From the NCBI GenBank assembly GCA_900184925.1, contig FXYJ02000010.1, positions 1 to 64,000 on the forward strand: a stretch of 64,000 nucleotides of DNA. The letters run 5' to 3'. Source of the DNA: Ruminococcaceae bacterium HV4-5-B5C. GTDB taxonomy: Bacteria; Bacillota; Clostridia; Oscillospirales; Acutalibacteraceae. Positions 1 to 8,117 of this stretch are shown here, one piece after another (positions within the stretch are counted from its first letter, which is position 1; every line of letters begins with the position of its first letter). The position numbers were made by a program, and so were the translations under genes. Below the pieces are notes generated by a model, which was not told the DNA's origin, made no database searches, and saw only the letters and a program-made list of their open reading frames with translations.

Positions 1-83
1 GCATATGCACGCAGATGATGCTTGTGCAGCAGCCTCATCAGCCTTCCTAATTTTTCATATAGCTCTGTATTCGTCTCGTTCAT
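1..83 (-). CDS. MarR-family regulator, N-terminus only (cut by window edge)
   Basis: Only the first 27 codons are in the window. They read MNETNTELYEKLGRLMRLLH and continue toward the left edge, which resembles the start of MarR-type winged-helix repressors, often encoded just before ABC exporter pairs. The start is the ATG at 83-81, with GGGAGGT seven bases upstream (91-97). A canonical promoter and several GGTACC-containing palindromes lie directly upstream, consistent with autoregulation. The family call rests on a short N-terminus and on the operators, so it is a moderate inference; no DNA-binding domain is visible. Confidence 0.5.
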   Translation of the reverse strand, partial: MNETNTELYEKLGRLMRLLHKHHLRAY

Positions 84-110
84 CCAAAATACCTCCCTGT
101 GCTTTATGCT

Positions 111-189
111 GGTACCTGTTCTACAGGTACCATTTGAACATATTATAACGGTACCTGCAGATGATGTCAAGACTTTTTTTACAGGTACC
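111..189. promoter_or_regulatory. Operator palindromes with GGTACCTGT / ACAGGTACC half-sites
   Basis: One palindrome has 9-bp arms GGTACCTGT (111-119) and ACAGGTACC (123-131) around 3 bp, just downstream of the -10 box. Two further half-sites, GGTACCTGC (150-158) and ACAGGTACC (181-189), bracket the -35 region. Four copies of one half-site around a single promoter are best explained as repressor binding sites, most simply of the MarR-type protein itself. Confidence 0.7.
142..170 (-). promoter_or_regulatory. Sigma-A promoter of the MarR-type gene
   Basis: On the minus strand a perfect -35 TTGACA (170-165) and a perfect -10 TATAAT (147-142) are separated by 17 bp. They stand about 60 bp ahead of the ATG at 83. 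A GGTACC half-site (150-158) lies between the two boxes, so a bound repressor would block polymerase. Confidence 0.85.
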
Positions 190-232
190 GTAAATATTTT
201 TAACCGCTTTTGATTTCCTCGACGGATCTCAA

Positions 233-277
233 AAAACTCGGAGCAGCCATACCAAAAGGTATTGGCTGCTCCGAGTT
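233..277 (-). terminator. Intrinsic terminator downstream of the tetR gene
   Basis: A long hairpin has arms ACTCGGAGCAGCCA and TGGCTGCTCCGAGT extended by TACC/GGTA with one bulged base. Read on the minus strand it is followed by a T run (GAGTTTTTT), placing it about 50 bp after the stop codon of the TetR gene. Confidence 0.8.
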
Positions 278-324
278 TTAACATTATCAATTCGCTACGA
301 AGATAGATTGATGCTAAACCCTCG

Positions 325-894
325 TCACTCTCCGATTGCAACGTTCCACTTGAAATTTTTCATAACTCCGTTGTTCATGAGGTTCCACAAAAGCTGTAAC
401 ATCTTTTCGATATCCGGATCTTCTTCCTGCGTATAGCAATATGTCATTACCCCTATCATGGCAGATATCGCATATTCCATCGTGCATTCCAGGATGAAAT
501 CATCTTCATAAAGTGATTGAAGGTGCGGCCGCATTAACGTCTTATATACATTTTTATACTTATCCTGAAAAGAAGGATCGCCGTCCTTTCCAAACAAGAC
601 AACAAAGTACTTCTTGTTACGGTTGTATACCTCGGTGAAGTGATTGAGTGGCAAAGTGAAACCCGGTTTTACGTTCTGGTGCTTCCCTATATCCGGTAGA
701 ATGGAGGACTCTATTTGCTCCAAGACATCGTAGACATCGGTAAAATATTCATAGAATGTACTTCGGTTGTATCCGGCTTTGCTGACAATCTCCCGCACCG
801 ATATCTTTTCAATTCCTTCTTCGCTGTACAGGTTCCAGAACGAGTCCATCAGGTTTTTTTTCGTTTGCGCGGAAATTCGAGAATTATGTTTCAT
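325..894 (-). CDS. TetR/AcrR-family transcriptional repressor
   Basis: A 189-residue protein with an N-terminal TetR helix-turn-helix; SVREIVSKAGYNRSTFYEYF (about residues 31-50) matches the family recognition helix, with SxFYxYF at its end. The rest is a helical ligand-binding domain without recognisable specificity. The chosen start is the ATG at 894, where family homology begins. In-frame upstream starts at 939 or 963 exist and the RBS is weak for all of them. The gene is divergent from a DHA2-type efflux gene and shares its control region with a 13-bp palindrome, so the likely role is ligand-relieved repression of that pump and of itself. Confidence 0.88.
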   Translation of the reverse strand: MKHNSRISAQTKKNLMDSFWNLYSEEGIEKISVREIVSKAGYNRSTFYEYFTDVYDVLEQIESSILPDIGKHQNVKPGFTLPLNHFTEVYNRNKKYFVVLFGKDGDPSFQDKYKNVYKTLMRPHLQSLYEDDFILECTMEYAISAMIGVMTYCYTQEEDPDIEKMLQLLWNLMNNGVMKNFKWNVAIGE

Positions 895-948
895 CTGACA
901 CTGTCTCTTTCCCTTTTCAAAATCCGACAACACCACCATTATTGACGG

Positions 949-999
949 TTGATGATCGGCCAAATGATACCTATACTATAATTATACAACACGGTGTTG
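949..999 (+). promoter_or_regulatory. Divergent tetR/efflux control region with palindromic operator
   Basis: For the plus-strand efflux gene, TTGATG (949-954) and TATACT (972-977) are 17 bp apart. A TATAAT-like box on the minus strand (986-981) may serve tetR. The palindrome CAACAC-G-GTGTTG (987-999) lies just downstream of both -10 elements, a normal place for a TetR operator. Confidence 0.6.
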
Positions 1000-1050
1000 A
1001 TGTTGCACCACAGAAAAAACAGCAAGGAAAAACAAGTGAAGGGACTTCTC

Positions 1051-2484
1051 ATGAGTAAAAGAGATGTGAAAACAGTTGAAGAAAAACTCGACCCGATCGT
1101 GCTTAGGACAGCTATTGTTCTGGTAGTCGGCACACTTGCGCCGCTGCTTGACTCTACAATGGTCAATGTAGCCATCCATACCATTGCAGCGGACATGAAA
1201 GCAACCATTTCTGTCGTTCAATGGGTCACGACAGGATACGTTCTGGCAATGGGGCTGGCCGTTCCGATTTCGGGATGGACAACCAAACGATTTGGGAGTA
1301 AACAATCCTACATATTTTCATTGACGATTTTTTTAATTGGTTCTATATGCACGATGATGTCATGGAACATAGAAAGCATGATCGCTTTTCGTGCCGTCCA
1401 GGGTTTCGGTGCCGGGCTGTTGATGCCGACAATGCAAACTGAGCTTGTGCAGGTTTCCGGAGGACGCAATATTGGGCGGATCATGTCGATCGTCAGTATA
1501 CCCGGTCTGCTTGGGCCAATTCTTGGCCCGGTATTAGGTGGAATTATCGTCAACAGTTTGAGCTGGCGCGCTATCTTCTGGGTTAATATTCCTATCTGCA
1601 TCGCGGCAATTCCGTTAGCCGTATGGGGAATCCCAGCTGATGAGCTTTCAGAAAAGGAAGCATCCCTTGATGTGATCGGCATGCTTTTGCTATCACCCTC
1701 ATTTGCAGCTCTTATTTACGGAATCTCCGAGATTAGCTCACACGGAGGCATTACAAGCAGCGCAGTCTGTCTCCCGCTGATCATTGGCATCGCTTTTATG
1801 GTATCCTATATCGTTTATGCTTTGAATACGAAGCGGGAGCCGGCTCTAAATGTAAGATTATTTAAATCTGTAAACTTTTCCGCCTCCAATATCCTGCTGA
1901 TTTTCAGCGGAATCATCACGAACGGCGCCATGTTGATGCTGCCGCTGTATTATCAGGAAGTACGCGGAGCAAGCGCCCTGTATGCCGGATTGTGGATGAT
2001 CCCTCAGGGAGCAGGCATGCTGCTCACCAGAGGCTGGGCAGGAAAAGCGGCTGATCGTGACGGTTCGCGCAATATTGTTCTGATGAGCCTGGCCGCAATT
2101 GCGATCGGTACTCTGCCGTTTACTTTTGCCGGTACGGACACGAATTATATCCTTTTGTCTTCCGCGCTGCTGGTAAGAGGGGCCGGACTTGGAGGCTTAT
2201 TTATTGCAATCATGATGTCCGCATATATCGGAGTTCCAGAAGAACAGGTCCCCCACGCGAGCATCGCAACAAGAATCTTTCAGACCATTGGCGGAGCTTT
2301 TGGATCAGCTATCCTCGCGTCGGTCGTTCAGAATCAGATGGCGGGTCACGCCAACACTGACCTCTCTGCTGCTGCGCATGCATTTAATGCTTCTTTCTGG
2401 TGGTCCATCGGCTTTACGGTAGTTGCCGTCATTCCCACGCTGCTTTTGACAATGCGCAAGAAAGCAGAGCCATCAGCGGTATAG
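1051..2484 (+). CDS. MFS drug efflux transporter, DHA2 (EmrB/QacA) type
   Basis: A 477-residue, strongly hydrophobic membrane protein. Family motifs are visible: LDSTMVNVAIHTI in the first membrane segment, WVTTGYVLAMGLAVPISGW in the second, the loop with RFGSKQ, and GPILGPVLGGIIV, the antiporter motif C of proton-drug antiporters. Length and the number of hydrophobic segments fit the 14-segment DHA2 group. It should export hydrophobic or cationic compounds in exchange for protons. The start at 1051 has AAGGGA six bases upstream; an in-frame GTG at 994 would lie inside the operator and is unlikely. Regulation is presumably by the divergent TetR protein. The substrate cannot be inferred. Confidence 0.93.
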   Translation: MSKRDVKTVEEKLDPIVLRTAIVLVVGTLAPLLDSTMVNVAIHTIAADMKATISVVQWVTTGYVLAMGLAVPISGWTTKRFGSKQSYIFSLTIFLIGSICTMMSWNIESMIAFRAVQGFGAGLLMPTMQTELVQVSGGRNIGRIMSIVSIPGLLGPILGPVLGGIIVNSLSWRAIFWVNIPICIAAIPLAVWGIPADELSEKEASLDVIGMLLLSPSFAALIYGISEISSHGGITSSAVCLPLIIGIAFMVSYIVYALNTKREPALNVRLFKSVNFSASNILLIFSGIITNGAMLMLPLYYQEVRGASALYAGLWMIPQGAGMLLTRGWAGKAADRDGSRNIVLMSLAAIAIGTLPFTFAGTDTNYILLSSALLVRGAGLGGLFIAIMMSAYIGVPEEQVPHASIATRIFQTIGGAFGSAILASVVQNQMAGHANTDLSAAAHAFNASFWWSIGFTVVAVIPTLLLTMRKKAEPSAV

Positions 2485-2583
2485 GATTATAGCTTGTAGA
2501 TTCACTCGCTTAATAAATCAAAATTTCGCCCCGCTGTCTGAAACATTTACGCCGCAGCTGTGAGTTCCAGACAACCACGCCTA

Positions 2584-2781
2584 TTATTTATTGCCCTTTG
2601 TTTTATCTGAATGTTTGCTGAAACTAGTATCACCCATATATTTTTTGGGTTCAAATTCGTAATAATACGGCATCCAACCACAGCAATAAGGAAAGTAGGA
2701 CTGGAGATACGTTAGAAGATATTTTGCTCCATATCCCTTTTCATCATATTCTCTCCGCTGCTTATTCCTTTTTCCTTTCAT
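2584..2781 (-). CDS. Small hypothetical protein, aromatic-rich, 65 residues
   Basis: Not recognised. The start ATG at 2781 has a good GGGAGAT three bases upstream. The basic N-terminus (MKGKRNKQRREYDEKGYG) is followed by a tyrosine/proline-rich centre containing YFPYCCGWMPYYYEFEPKKY and a basic tail. There is no signal peptide or membrane segment. It stands alone between the efflux gene and a LysR gene, with a perfect 11-bp inverted repeat about 65 bp upstream. The RBS and repeat support expression, but the short length keeps confidence moderate. Confidence 0.5.
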   Translation of the reverse strand: MKGKRNKQRREYDEKGYGAKYLLTYLQSYFPYCCGWMPYYYEFEPKKYMGDTSFSKHSDKTKGNK

Positions 2782-2846
2782 AGTATCTCCCTTCAATTCT
2801 TGATGCAAATCATCTTCGTGTCATGCAACATTTTGAATTTGCACTC

Positions 2847-2872
2847 CTTTGGTTAGCATGCGCTAACCAAAG
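2847..2872. promoter_or_regulatory. Perfect 11-bp inverted repeat, probable operator
   Basis: Arms CTTTGGTTAGC (2847-2857) and GCTAACCAAAG (2862-2872) surround ATGC. No T run follows on either strand, so it is not a terminator. Its position upstream of the 65-residue gene suggests a protein-binding site. The remaining 2873-3040 is AT-rich with no coding signal. Confidence 0.5.
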
Positions 2873-3040
2873 CCCAATAAAAAAGTTTGTACGCTCTGAA
2901 CGCTGAAAAACAGATTCATACAAACAAAGTTTGAAAAACTCTTCTACTCCTTTGCCGCTTACAGTATAAGCCTTAGCTTCAATAATTAAAAATATATTAT
3001 TATATATATACTCATAAGAAAAATTGTATTAATAGTGTTA

Positions 3041-3074
3041 TAAAAGTAGGGCGCACCTATTGTCTGGTACACCC
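3041..3074 (-). terminator. Intrinsic terminator of the lysR gene
   Basis: GGGTGTACC and GGTGCGCCC (minus strand, 3074-3066 and 3057-3049) form a 9-bp stem with two G-U pairs, followed by TACTTTTAT. It begins 12 bp after the LysR stop codon. Confidence 0.65.
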
Positions 3075-3086
3075 TTTATCACAGAT

Positions 3087-3971
3087 CTATCCGTTTTTTT
3101 GAAAACGTTGAATTACGCACTCGCGAAAATGCTCCGCAGCTTTCGAAAAATATCGCTGTTCTTTCCATGCGAGCCGTAGAATGTTTTTAAAATCTGTCCC
3201 TTCGATCTCCAGCAAGGTAACCGGCAGTTCTTTTTTTTCGTCATCAGAACATGGTAAAAAAGATACTCCCAGTCCAGCTGCGACTAAATTGATCGCCGCC
3301 GTTGATTCACTGCACTCACAGATGATATTGGGTACAAACCCATTTTTTCTGCACAGTTCATCACAAAACTCCCTCTGGCTGAAATTGGCTTTTAATCCGA
3401 TAAAGGCTTCCCCCTTCATTTCCTGAAAAGAAACCGTCCGGTGATTGGCAAGATGGTGAGATGGTGACACTGCCAAAAAGATGTCTTCCTCTGCCAAATT
3501 TACGGTGGATATATTGGGATGCTCCGTAATGGTATTAAGAAAGGCGAAATCAATCTCATCAGTTTCCAAAAGATGCAGCTTTACTTTATCGTCACCTAAC
3601 TGCGTAATATGAAAGTTTACTTTTGGATGGAGTCGTGCAAAGTCGCCTATAAAGTTACAAAATTCTTGATTCATAGATGTAGACGCAAAAGACACAAACC
3701 CCATTTCGCTCCCAGACAAATCAGAGATTTCCCGGCGCCCTTCTTCAATTTCTTTTAAAGCTCTGTCTGCTCGTTTCAGAAACGCTTTCCCATATTCATT
3801 TAGAACAATATTACGGCCTGTCCGGTTAAATAAAGGGACGCCGAGGTCTTCCTCCAACTTTGCTATCGTTGCACTAAGGGCAGGCTGCGCAATTTGCAGA
3901 ACACCAGCGGCTCTTGTCATATGCTGCATACGGGCCACAGTTTGAAAGTATTTAATTTGCAGCAAGTCCAT
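3087..3971 (-). CDS. LysR-family transcriptional regulator
   Basis: A 294-residue protein of usual LysR length. The N-terminal winged HTH starts MDLLQIKYFQTVARMQHMTRAA and includes the family pattern AQPALSATIAKLEEDLGVPLFNRTGR. Residues from about 90 form the periplasmic-binding-protein-like co-inducer domain. The start at 3971 has GGGAG seven bases upstream; longer in-frame starts lack one. It is divergent from the DtxR-like gene with about 150 bp between, so it may control that gene or itself. No metabolic partner on the same strand identifies the ligand. Confidence 0.9.
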   Translation of the reverse strand: MDLLQIKYFQTVARMQHMTRAAGVLQIAQPALSATIAKLEEDLGVPLFNRTGRNIVLNEYGKAFLKRADRALKEIEEGRREISDLSGSEMGFVSFASTSMNQEFCNFIGDFARLHPKVNFHITQLGDDKVKLHLLETDEIDFAFLNTITEHPNISTVNLAEEDIFLAVSPSHHLANHRTVSFQEMKGEAFIGLKANFSQREFCDELCRKNGFVPNIICECSESTAAINLVAAGLGVSFLPCSDDEKKELPVTLLEIEGTDFKNILRLAWKEQRYFSKAAEHFRECVIQRFQKNG

Positions 3972-4124
3972 ACAAATTCTCCCTCTTATTAATATATTTA
4001 TCATTATTAAAACATACATAATTATATATTTTTATTTATTAATAATAGCATGTATAATAAAGTCATTCAAGTGCATCTTCATTTCTTTTCGTCAAAAAAC
4101 GTGACAGAATTCAGGTGAAAATTA

Positions 4125-4550
4125 ATGGCTACACTGACAAAATCGCAGGAGAATTACCTTGAAATTATATATAAGCTTTCTTTCTATACAGAAGGGGTCC
4201 ATATATCCGACATCGCCGCCATGTTTCATGTAACAAAAACCAGCGCCAGTGTAGCTGTAAAGGCACTACAAAAAATGTCCCTTGTACGACGGGATGCTCA
4301 CCGGTTGGTATATCTGACGGATGTGGGCAGGAATCAGGCCAAGCGCGTTTCGAAAACATTTTTAATCATTTATGAGTTTCTAACCCAGGTGCTCGCTGTC
4401 GATACGAAAACGGCTTATGACGATGCAGGCGCAATGGAACATCATATAAGTTCAGAAACGACTTGCGCCTTATGCAGATACACAAAACAGCAAGCTTGCG
4501 ACAACGGATGCGCCATACCTATGAGCACGATACACAATGCCACGCTTTAA
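4125..4550 (+). CDS. DtxR/MntR-family regulator with altered metal site and Cys-rich tail
   Basis: A 141-residue protein with a DtxR/MntR winged helix (SQENYLEIIYKL, then HISDIAAMFHVTKTSASVAVKALQ) and a dimerisation helix containing MEHHIS, similar in length to MntR. By hand alignment with Bacillus MntR, the Glu and His of the EHH motif remain, but the ligands corresponding to Asp8, His77 and Glu99 appear to be Asn, a non-His residue and Gly. The C-terminus has four cysteines in CALCRYTKQQACDNGC, absent from MntR. It may therefore sense another metal or redox state. AGGTG precedes the start. It lies upstream of an orphan HypB-like gene, which may be its target. Confidence 0.8.
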   Translation: MATLTKSQENYLEIIYKLSFYTEGVHISDIAAMFHVTKTSASVAVKALQKMSLVRRDAHRLVYLTDVGRNQAKRVSKTFLIIYEFLTQVLAVDTKTAYDDAGAMEHHISSETTCALCRYTKQQACDNGCAIPMSTIHNATL

Positions 4551-4658
4551 TCCCTTGTTCCTACTCTGACATGCAATGATACATTAAGTTTTCCAATGAT
4601 CAAACAGAAATTAATCCAGGTTGAGTAATTCAATAGTTCAAATTAGAGGTGTATCAAG

Positions 4659-5318
4659 ATGGAAATTATTATCATGAAAGAACTGCTGGAAGCCAACGAT
4701 AAACTCGCAAAAGAGAACCGTGCATATTTTGCTGCCCGGCATATTCTTGCCGTAAATATCATGGGCGCTCCCGGTTCAGGAAAGACAACGCTTATATCAG
4801 CTCTCGCACAAGAACTCGAAGACATTCGTATCGGTGTAATCGAAGGAGACATTGAATCGTCAATTGACGCCGATAATCTCGAAAGACAGGGCATTCGGGC
4901 CGTGCAAATCAACACCTGCGGTGAATGCCATCTTGACGCCCATGTAATTAAAAAGGGCGCCGATTATCTTGATATGAGCAACGCCATAGTTTTTATCGAG
5001 AATGTCGGCAATCTGATTTGCCCCGCTGAGTTTGATCTTGGCGAAGCTGTGCGGCTTCTTGCAGCGAGTGTGCCGGAAGGCGATGATAAACCATTCAAAT
5101 ACGTACCGATGTTCAGCTATATTGATGCGGTAGCTCTGACAAAATGCGACTTAAAAGAGGCGGTCGGCTTTGACAGCAAAAATTTTCTAAAGGGCCTCCG
5201 AACCCTTTCTCAGGCACCCGTCTTTGAGACAAGCCTCAAAACCGGTGCACAGGTACGGGGAGTAAATGCCGTTGCCAACTATCTACGCCAAAAATACGAA
5301 GAGCTGGGAAAGCTTTAA
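4659..5318 (+). CDS. hypB: HypB-like nickel-insertion GTPase
   Basis: A 219-residue SIMIBI-class GTPase. Seen: P-loop GAPGSGKT near residue 35, the HypB metal region GECHLDAH, ENVGNLICP with its conserved Cys, and ALTKCDL in the NKxD position. HypB delivers nickel to [NiFe]-hydrogenase precursors, with HypA. There is no histidine-rich N-terminal stretch, so nickel storage is unlikely. The start at 4659 has AGAGGTG eight bases upstream. No hydrogenase or other hyp gene is present here, so the protein may serve a remote hydrogenase or another nickel enzyme. The upstream DtxR-like gene is a plausible regulator. The family assignment is firm; the partner is unknown. Confidence 0.88.
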   Translation: MEIIIMKELLEANDKLAKENRAYFAARHILAVNIMGAPGSGKTTLISALAQELEDIRIGVIEGDIESSIDADNLERQGIRAVQINTCGECHLDAHVIKKGADYLDMSNAIVFIENVGNLICPAEFDLGEAVRLLAASVPEGDDKPFKYVPMFSYIDAVALTKCDLKEAVGFDSKNFLKGLRTLSQAPVFETSLKTGAQVRGVNAVANYLRQKYEELGKL

Positions 5319-5492
5319 CGTATCCTTGGCATTTTGATGACATATAAGCAGTTTCTCACCCGATGCAAAGGAAGGGTGGTTACTTATAATCTATGCAATA
5401 TTCAATGAATTACCGATATCGCCTTTCGATATGAATCCTTTTCATCTGAAAGCAATTACTCTCTCTTCGAATCTGAAACATAAGGAGAAAAA

Positions 5493-6368
5493 ATGTCTGA
5501 CAAACTTGGAAGAAACGATCTCTGTTGGTGTGGGAGCGGTCGAAAATATAAAAAATGCCATGCCTTTATTGATGAACAAGCCGAGACTTACCGTTTAAAA
5601 GGGTATGAAGTGCCGCGCCGAAAATTACTGAAGACAAAACAACAAATTGAGGGTATCCGGGAAAGCAGCAAACTAAATATCGCGGTACTGGATTTTATCG
5701 GGGAATATGTGACTGATGGAGTAACCACAGAAGAACTCGATCGACTCATCTTCGAAAAGACCAAGGAGCTCGGAGGGGTTCCGGCAGACCTCAATTACGA
5801 AGGATATCCGAAGAGTGTATGTATCTCAATCGATGATGTTGTATGTCATGGTATCCCGTCTGACCGTGTTTTTATAAGAAATGGGACTATTGTAAACATT
5901 GATGTATCTACGATTTATAACGGCTTTTTTTCAGACTCCTCGCGTATGTTTTGCGTTGGCGATGTGTCGAGTGAAAAGCGAAGGCTCGTTGGCGTAGCAA
6001 AAGAATGTGTAGAATTGGGTATTGAGCAAGTAAAGCCGTGGGGTTTTCTAGGTGATATAGGACAAGCAGTAAATGACCATGCCACGAACAACGGGTATTC
6101 CGTTGTTCGTGAAATCGGCGGTCACGGGGTTGGTTTGGAATTTCATGAAGAACCTTGGGTTGGCTATGTAACAAAAAAAGGAACAGGGATGCTGTTGGTC
6201 CCGGGACTTGTTTTTACGATAGAGCCTATGATAAATATGGGAAAGCCCACTATAACAACAGACCGGAGCGATCATTGGACTATTCGTACAGTTGATGGAA
6301 AACCCTCCGCGCAATGGGAAAACACAGTGCTCGTAACAGAAACAGGTCATGAGGTATTGACATATTAA
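5493..6368 (+). CDS. map: Type I methionine aminopeptidase with N-terminal SEC-C motif
   Basis: A 291-residue cytosolic metallopeptidase that removes initiator methionine from nascent proteins. The first 25 residues form a SEC-C zinc motif (GRNDLCWCGSGRKYKKCH). The catalytic domain shows the expected metal ligands: two Asp (in NIDVS and SDSSRMF), His in GHGVGLEFHEEP, Glu in FTIEPMI and Glu in QWENTVLV. The pocket His is in VCHGIP. AAGGAG lies six bases before the start. SEC-C fused MetAPs are common in Clostridia and may dock the enzyme near the ribosome. The gene appears monocistronic. Confidence 0.95.
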   Translation: MSDKLGRNDLCWCGSGRKYKKCHAFIDEQAETYRLKGYEVPRRKLLKTKQQIEGIRESSKLNIAVLDFIGEYVTDGVTTEELDRLIFEKTKELGGVPADLNYEGYPKSVCISIDDVVCHGIPSDRVFIRNGTIVNIDVSTIYNGFFSDSSRMFCVGDVSSEKRRLVGVAKECVELGIEQVKPWGFLGDIGQAVNDHATNNGYSVVREIGGHGVGLEFHEEPWVGYVTKKGTGMLLVPGLVFTIEPMINMGKPTITTDRSDHWTIRTVDGKPSAQWENTVLVTETGHEVLTY

Positions 6369-6460
6369 CGAGCGTTTTGAGAATAACCCCCTAACCCTTT
6401 TGAGGATGTCCTATGTGAAAAAACGGAATTAGGAAGTGATACGCAGGAGGAGGAATGCTG

Positions 6461-7147
6461 ATGGCACTTTTTGCCATTGCTGATTTACATTTATCTTTTG
6501 GGGTGAATAAACCGATGGACGTTTTTCCCGGATGGGAGAATTATACCGAACACATCGAAAAAAACTGGCGGGCCACCGTTACACCCGGGGATTCGGTGGT
6601 AATTGCCGGGGATGTTTCCTGGGCGATGTCCCTTGAAGAACTCGTGCCGGATTTTCGCTTTCTAGAAAGCCTGCCCGGAAAGAAGTTCATTATCAAAGGG
6701 AACCACGATTATTGGTGGAGCACTATTGCAAAAATGAATCGCTTTTTAAATCGCGAGGGATTCAGTACTATTTCGTTCATCCACAACAACGCCAGCATTG
6801 CAGAAGGCGTAGGCGTCTGTGGCTCACGCGGGTGGTTCAAAGGCAGCGGAGACAACTGCAAAATCCTTCTCCGGGAAGCCGGACGGTTAGAAACCTCCAT
6901 TGCGGCGGCAGAGCGCGAGGGTATGGTGCCGGTCGTTTTCCTGCACTACCCACCGCTTCATACAAATGCAATCTGTACTGAAATCACAGACGTACTCCTT
7001 CGGCATAAGGTGCAACGGTGCTTTTACGGGCATCTGCATGGACGCGCAGCCGCAGGTGCGTTTGAGGGTAAGTGGAATGGAATCCGGTTCCGGTTGATTG
7101 CCTGTGACCATACCGGATTTACACCTGTTCTGGTAGAAAATACATAA
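6461..7147 (+). CDS. Metallophosphoesterase (calcineurin-like)
   Basis: A 228-residue cytosolic phosphoesterase with all core motifs: DLH near residue 7, GDVSW, GNHDYWW, and GHLHG near the C-terminus. These bind a two-metal centre that hydrolyses phosphomono- or phosphodiesters. Proteins of this length and with the YWW signature form a conserved uncharacterised Firmicutes group; the substrate is unknown. An AGGAGGAGG run (6445-6453) supports starts at 6455 or 6461; 6461 gives better spacing. No partner gene is evident. Confidence 0.9.
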   Translation: MALFAIADLHLSFGVNKPMDVFPGWENYTEHIEKNWRATVTPGDSVVIAGDVSWAMSLEELVPDFRFLESLPGKKFIIKGNHDYWWSTIAKMNRFLNREGFSTISFIHNNASIAEGVGVCGSRGWFKGSGDNCKILLREAGRLETSIAAAEREGMVPVVFLHYPPLHTNAICTEITDVLLRHKVQRCFYGHLHGRAAAGAFEGKWNGIRFRLIACDHTGFTPVLVENT

Positions 7148-7223
7148 AGTGTTCTCCGTCCGATTTGTGAAAAGCAAGCTCATAAGACAGTGAATATAGA
7201 TAAAAGGACAGATTAAATAAGAT

Positions 7224-7592
7224 ATGCATGAAGCATTTATAAAACGAATCCGAACAGCATGGGGTATAACTCCGGCAATCATCGAAATAAAGGAAATCAA
7301 GGATCAATCCGACCGACCGGATGAGACAACTTGCGACAAGGGAAAATTATATATAGGGATCATCAGTGACAAGTATAAAGACCGCCTTATTGTAGTGAAA
7401 CACTGTCAAACTTTCTCCTTCACCTTATCTGAGAGAGTAGAAGAATTGTCCGATGCCATTTTGGCAGACTGTGGGCTTATTCCCAATAAATCAAATATGA
7501 TCTGCCGACATTGTCATCAATTTTCAACTTATATAAATCCCGATGGGCTGTGCTACGATTGCTATGGTATTCAAAATTCAAGAGGGCAATAG
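7224..7592 (+). CDS. Hypothetical protein with C-terminal zinc ribbon
   Basis: A 122-residue protein, not recognised. Residues 1-90 look like a small mixed alpha/beta domain. The last 30 contain CRHCHQF and, 13 residues later, CYDCYG, a CxxC...CxxC pair typical of a structural zinc ribbon. There is no signal peptide or membrane segment. The RBS is weak (AAAGGACAG, about 13 bases upstream). It follows the phosphoesterase on the same strand by 76 bp and may share its transcript. It is the last clearly chromosomal gene before the hairpin-rich stretch and recombinase module. Confidence 0.6.
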   Translation: MHEAFIKRIRTAWGITPAIIEIKEIKDQSDRPDETTCDKGKLYIGIISDKYKDRLIVVKHCQTFSFTLSERVEELSDAILADCGLIPNKSNMICRHCHQFSTYINPDGLCYDCYGIQNSRGQ

Positions 7593-8117
7593 GAAAATCA
7601 TAATGTACCCCATAAGACTGGAAACCTCATATAGATTTTACGAAATAACTAAGTGTGAATACTATCGGCCGATAGTGTAAATTTTGAACTGCCATACCCA
7701 TTCAAGGTTTTGGTAGGTAATTAATGCGCGCATAAAGGACCTTCCAATGGCAGTAATGCGATTGGAGGACCCTTTATGCGCGCAAGTGTTCTGTGTCAAT
7801 TTATTGAGGAACCGTTACCATACCGTAACGGTTTGGTTTAGCTGACAACCTAATCTTCTACAACTTCAAAAAAATTCTAAAAGCAATCACGGGCGAATAC
7901 TGCGCTCATTTTCCATCTGACACCTTACGGGGACCTCCCTGTACAGGTGCTTTTTTGTCCATCCTTACAGATTCGCAAGGCAAGCCCTGTCATTTCAGGT
8001 CAGCTTGGCCCGAAGCCCGTGCTAGACCTGTGCATATTTTCACTGGTTGTCGTTCCCCACCCATCCTACGTTCATCAACCATCAATCTAAGGCCATAATG
8101 AACGGAGGTAATATAAA
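7593..8117. other. Gene-free stretch with several inverted repeats
   Basis: No coding sequence with a credible start was found. Structures: a 16-bp perfect palindrome ACTATCGGCCGATAGT (7661-7676); a 60-bp inverted-repeat unit with 14-bp perfect arms TGCGCGCATAAAGG (7725-7738) and CCTTTATGCGCGCA (7771-7784) plus an inner CCAAT/ATTGG pair; and AACCGTTAC/GTAACGGTT (7810-7833). The stretch separates chromosomal genes from the recombinase module, so it may contain an element end, but no target duplication was found. Confidence 0.5.

Noticed and set aside
4659..5318. Part of a hydrogenase maturation cluster
   Set aside because: No hypA, hypC-F or hydrogenase structural gene lies in the neighbourhood; only the HypB-like gene is present.
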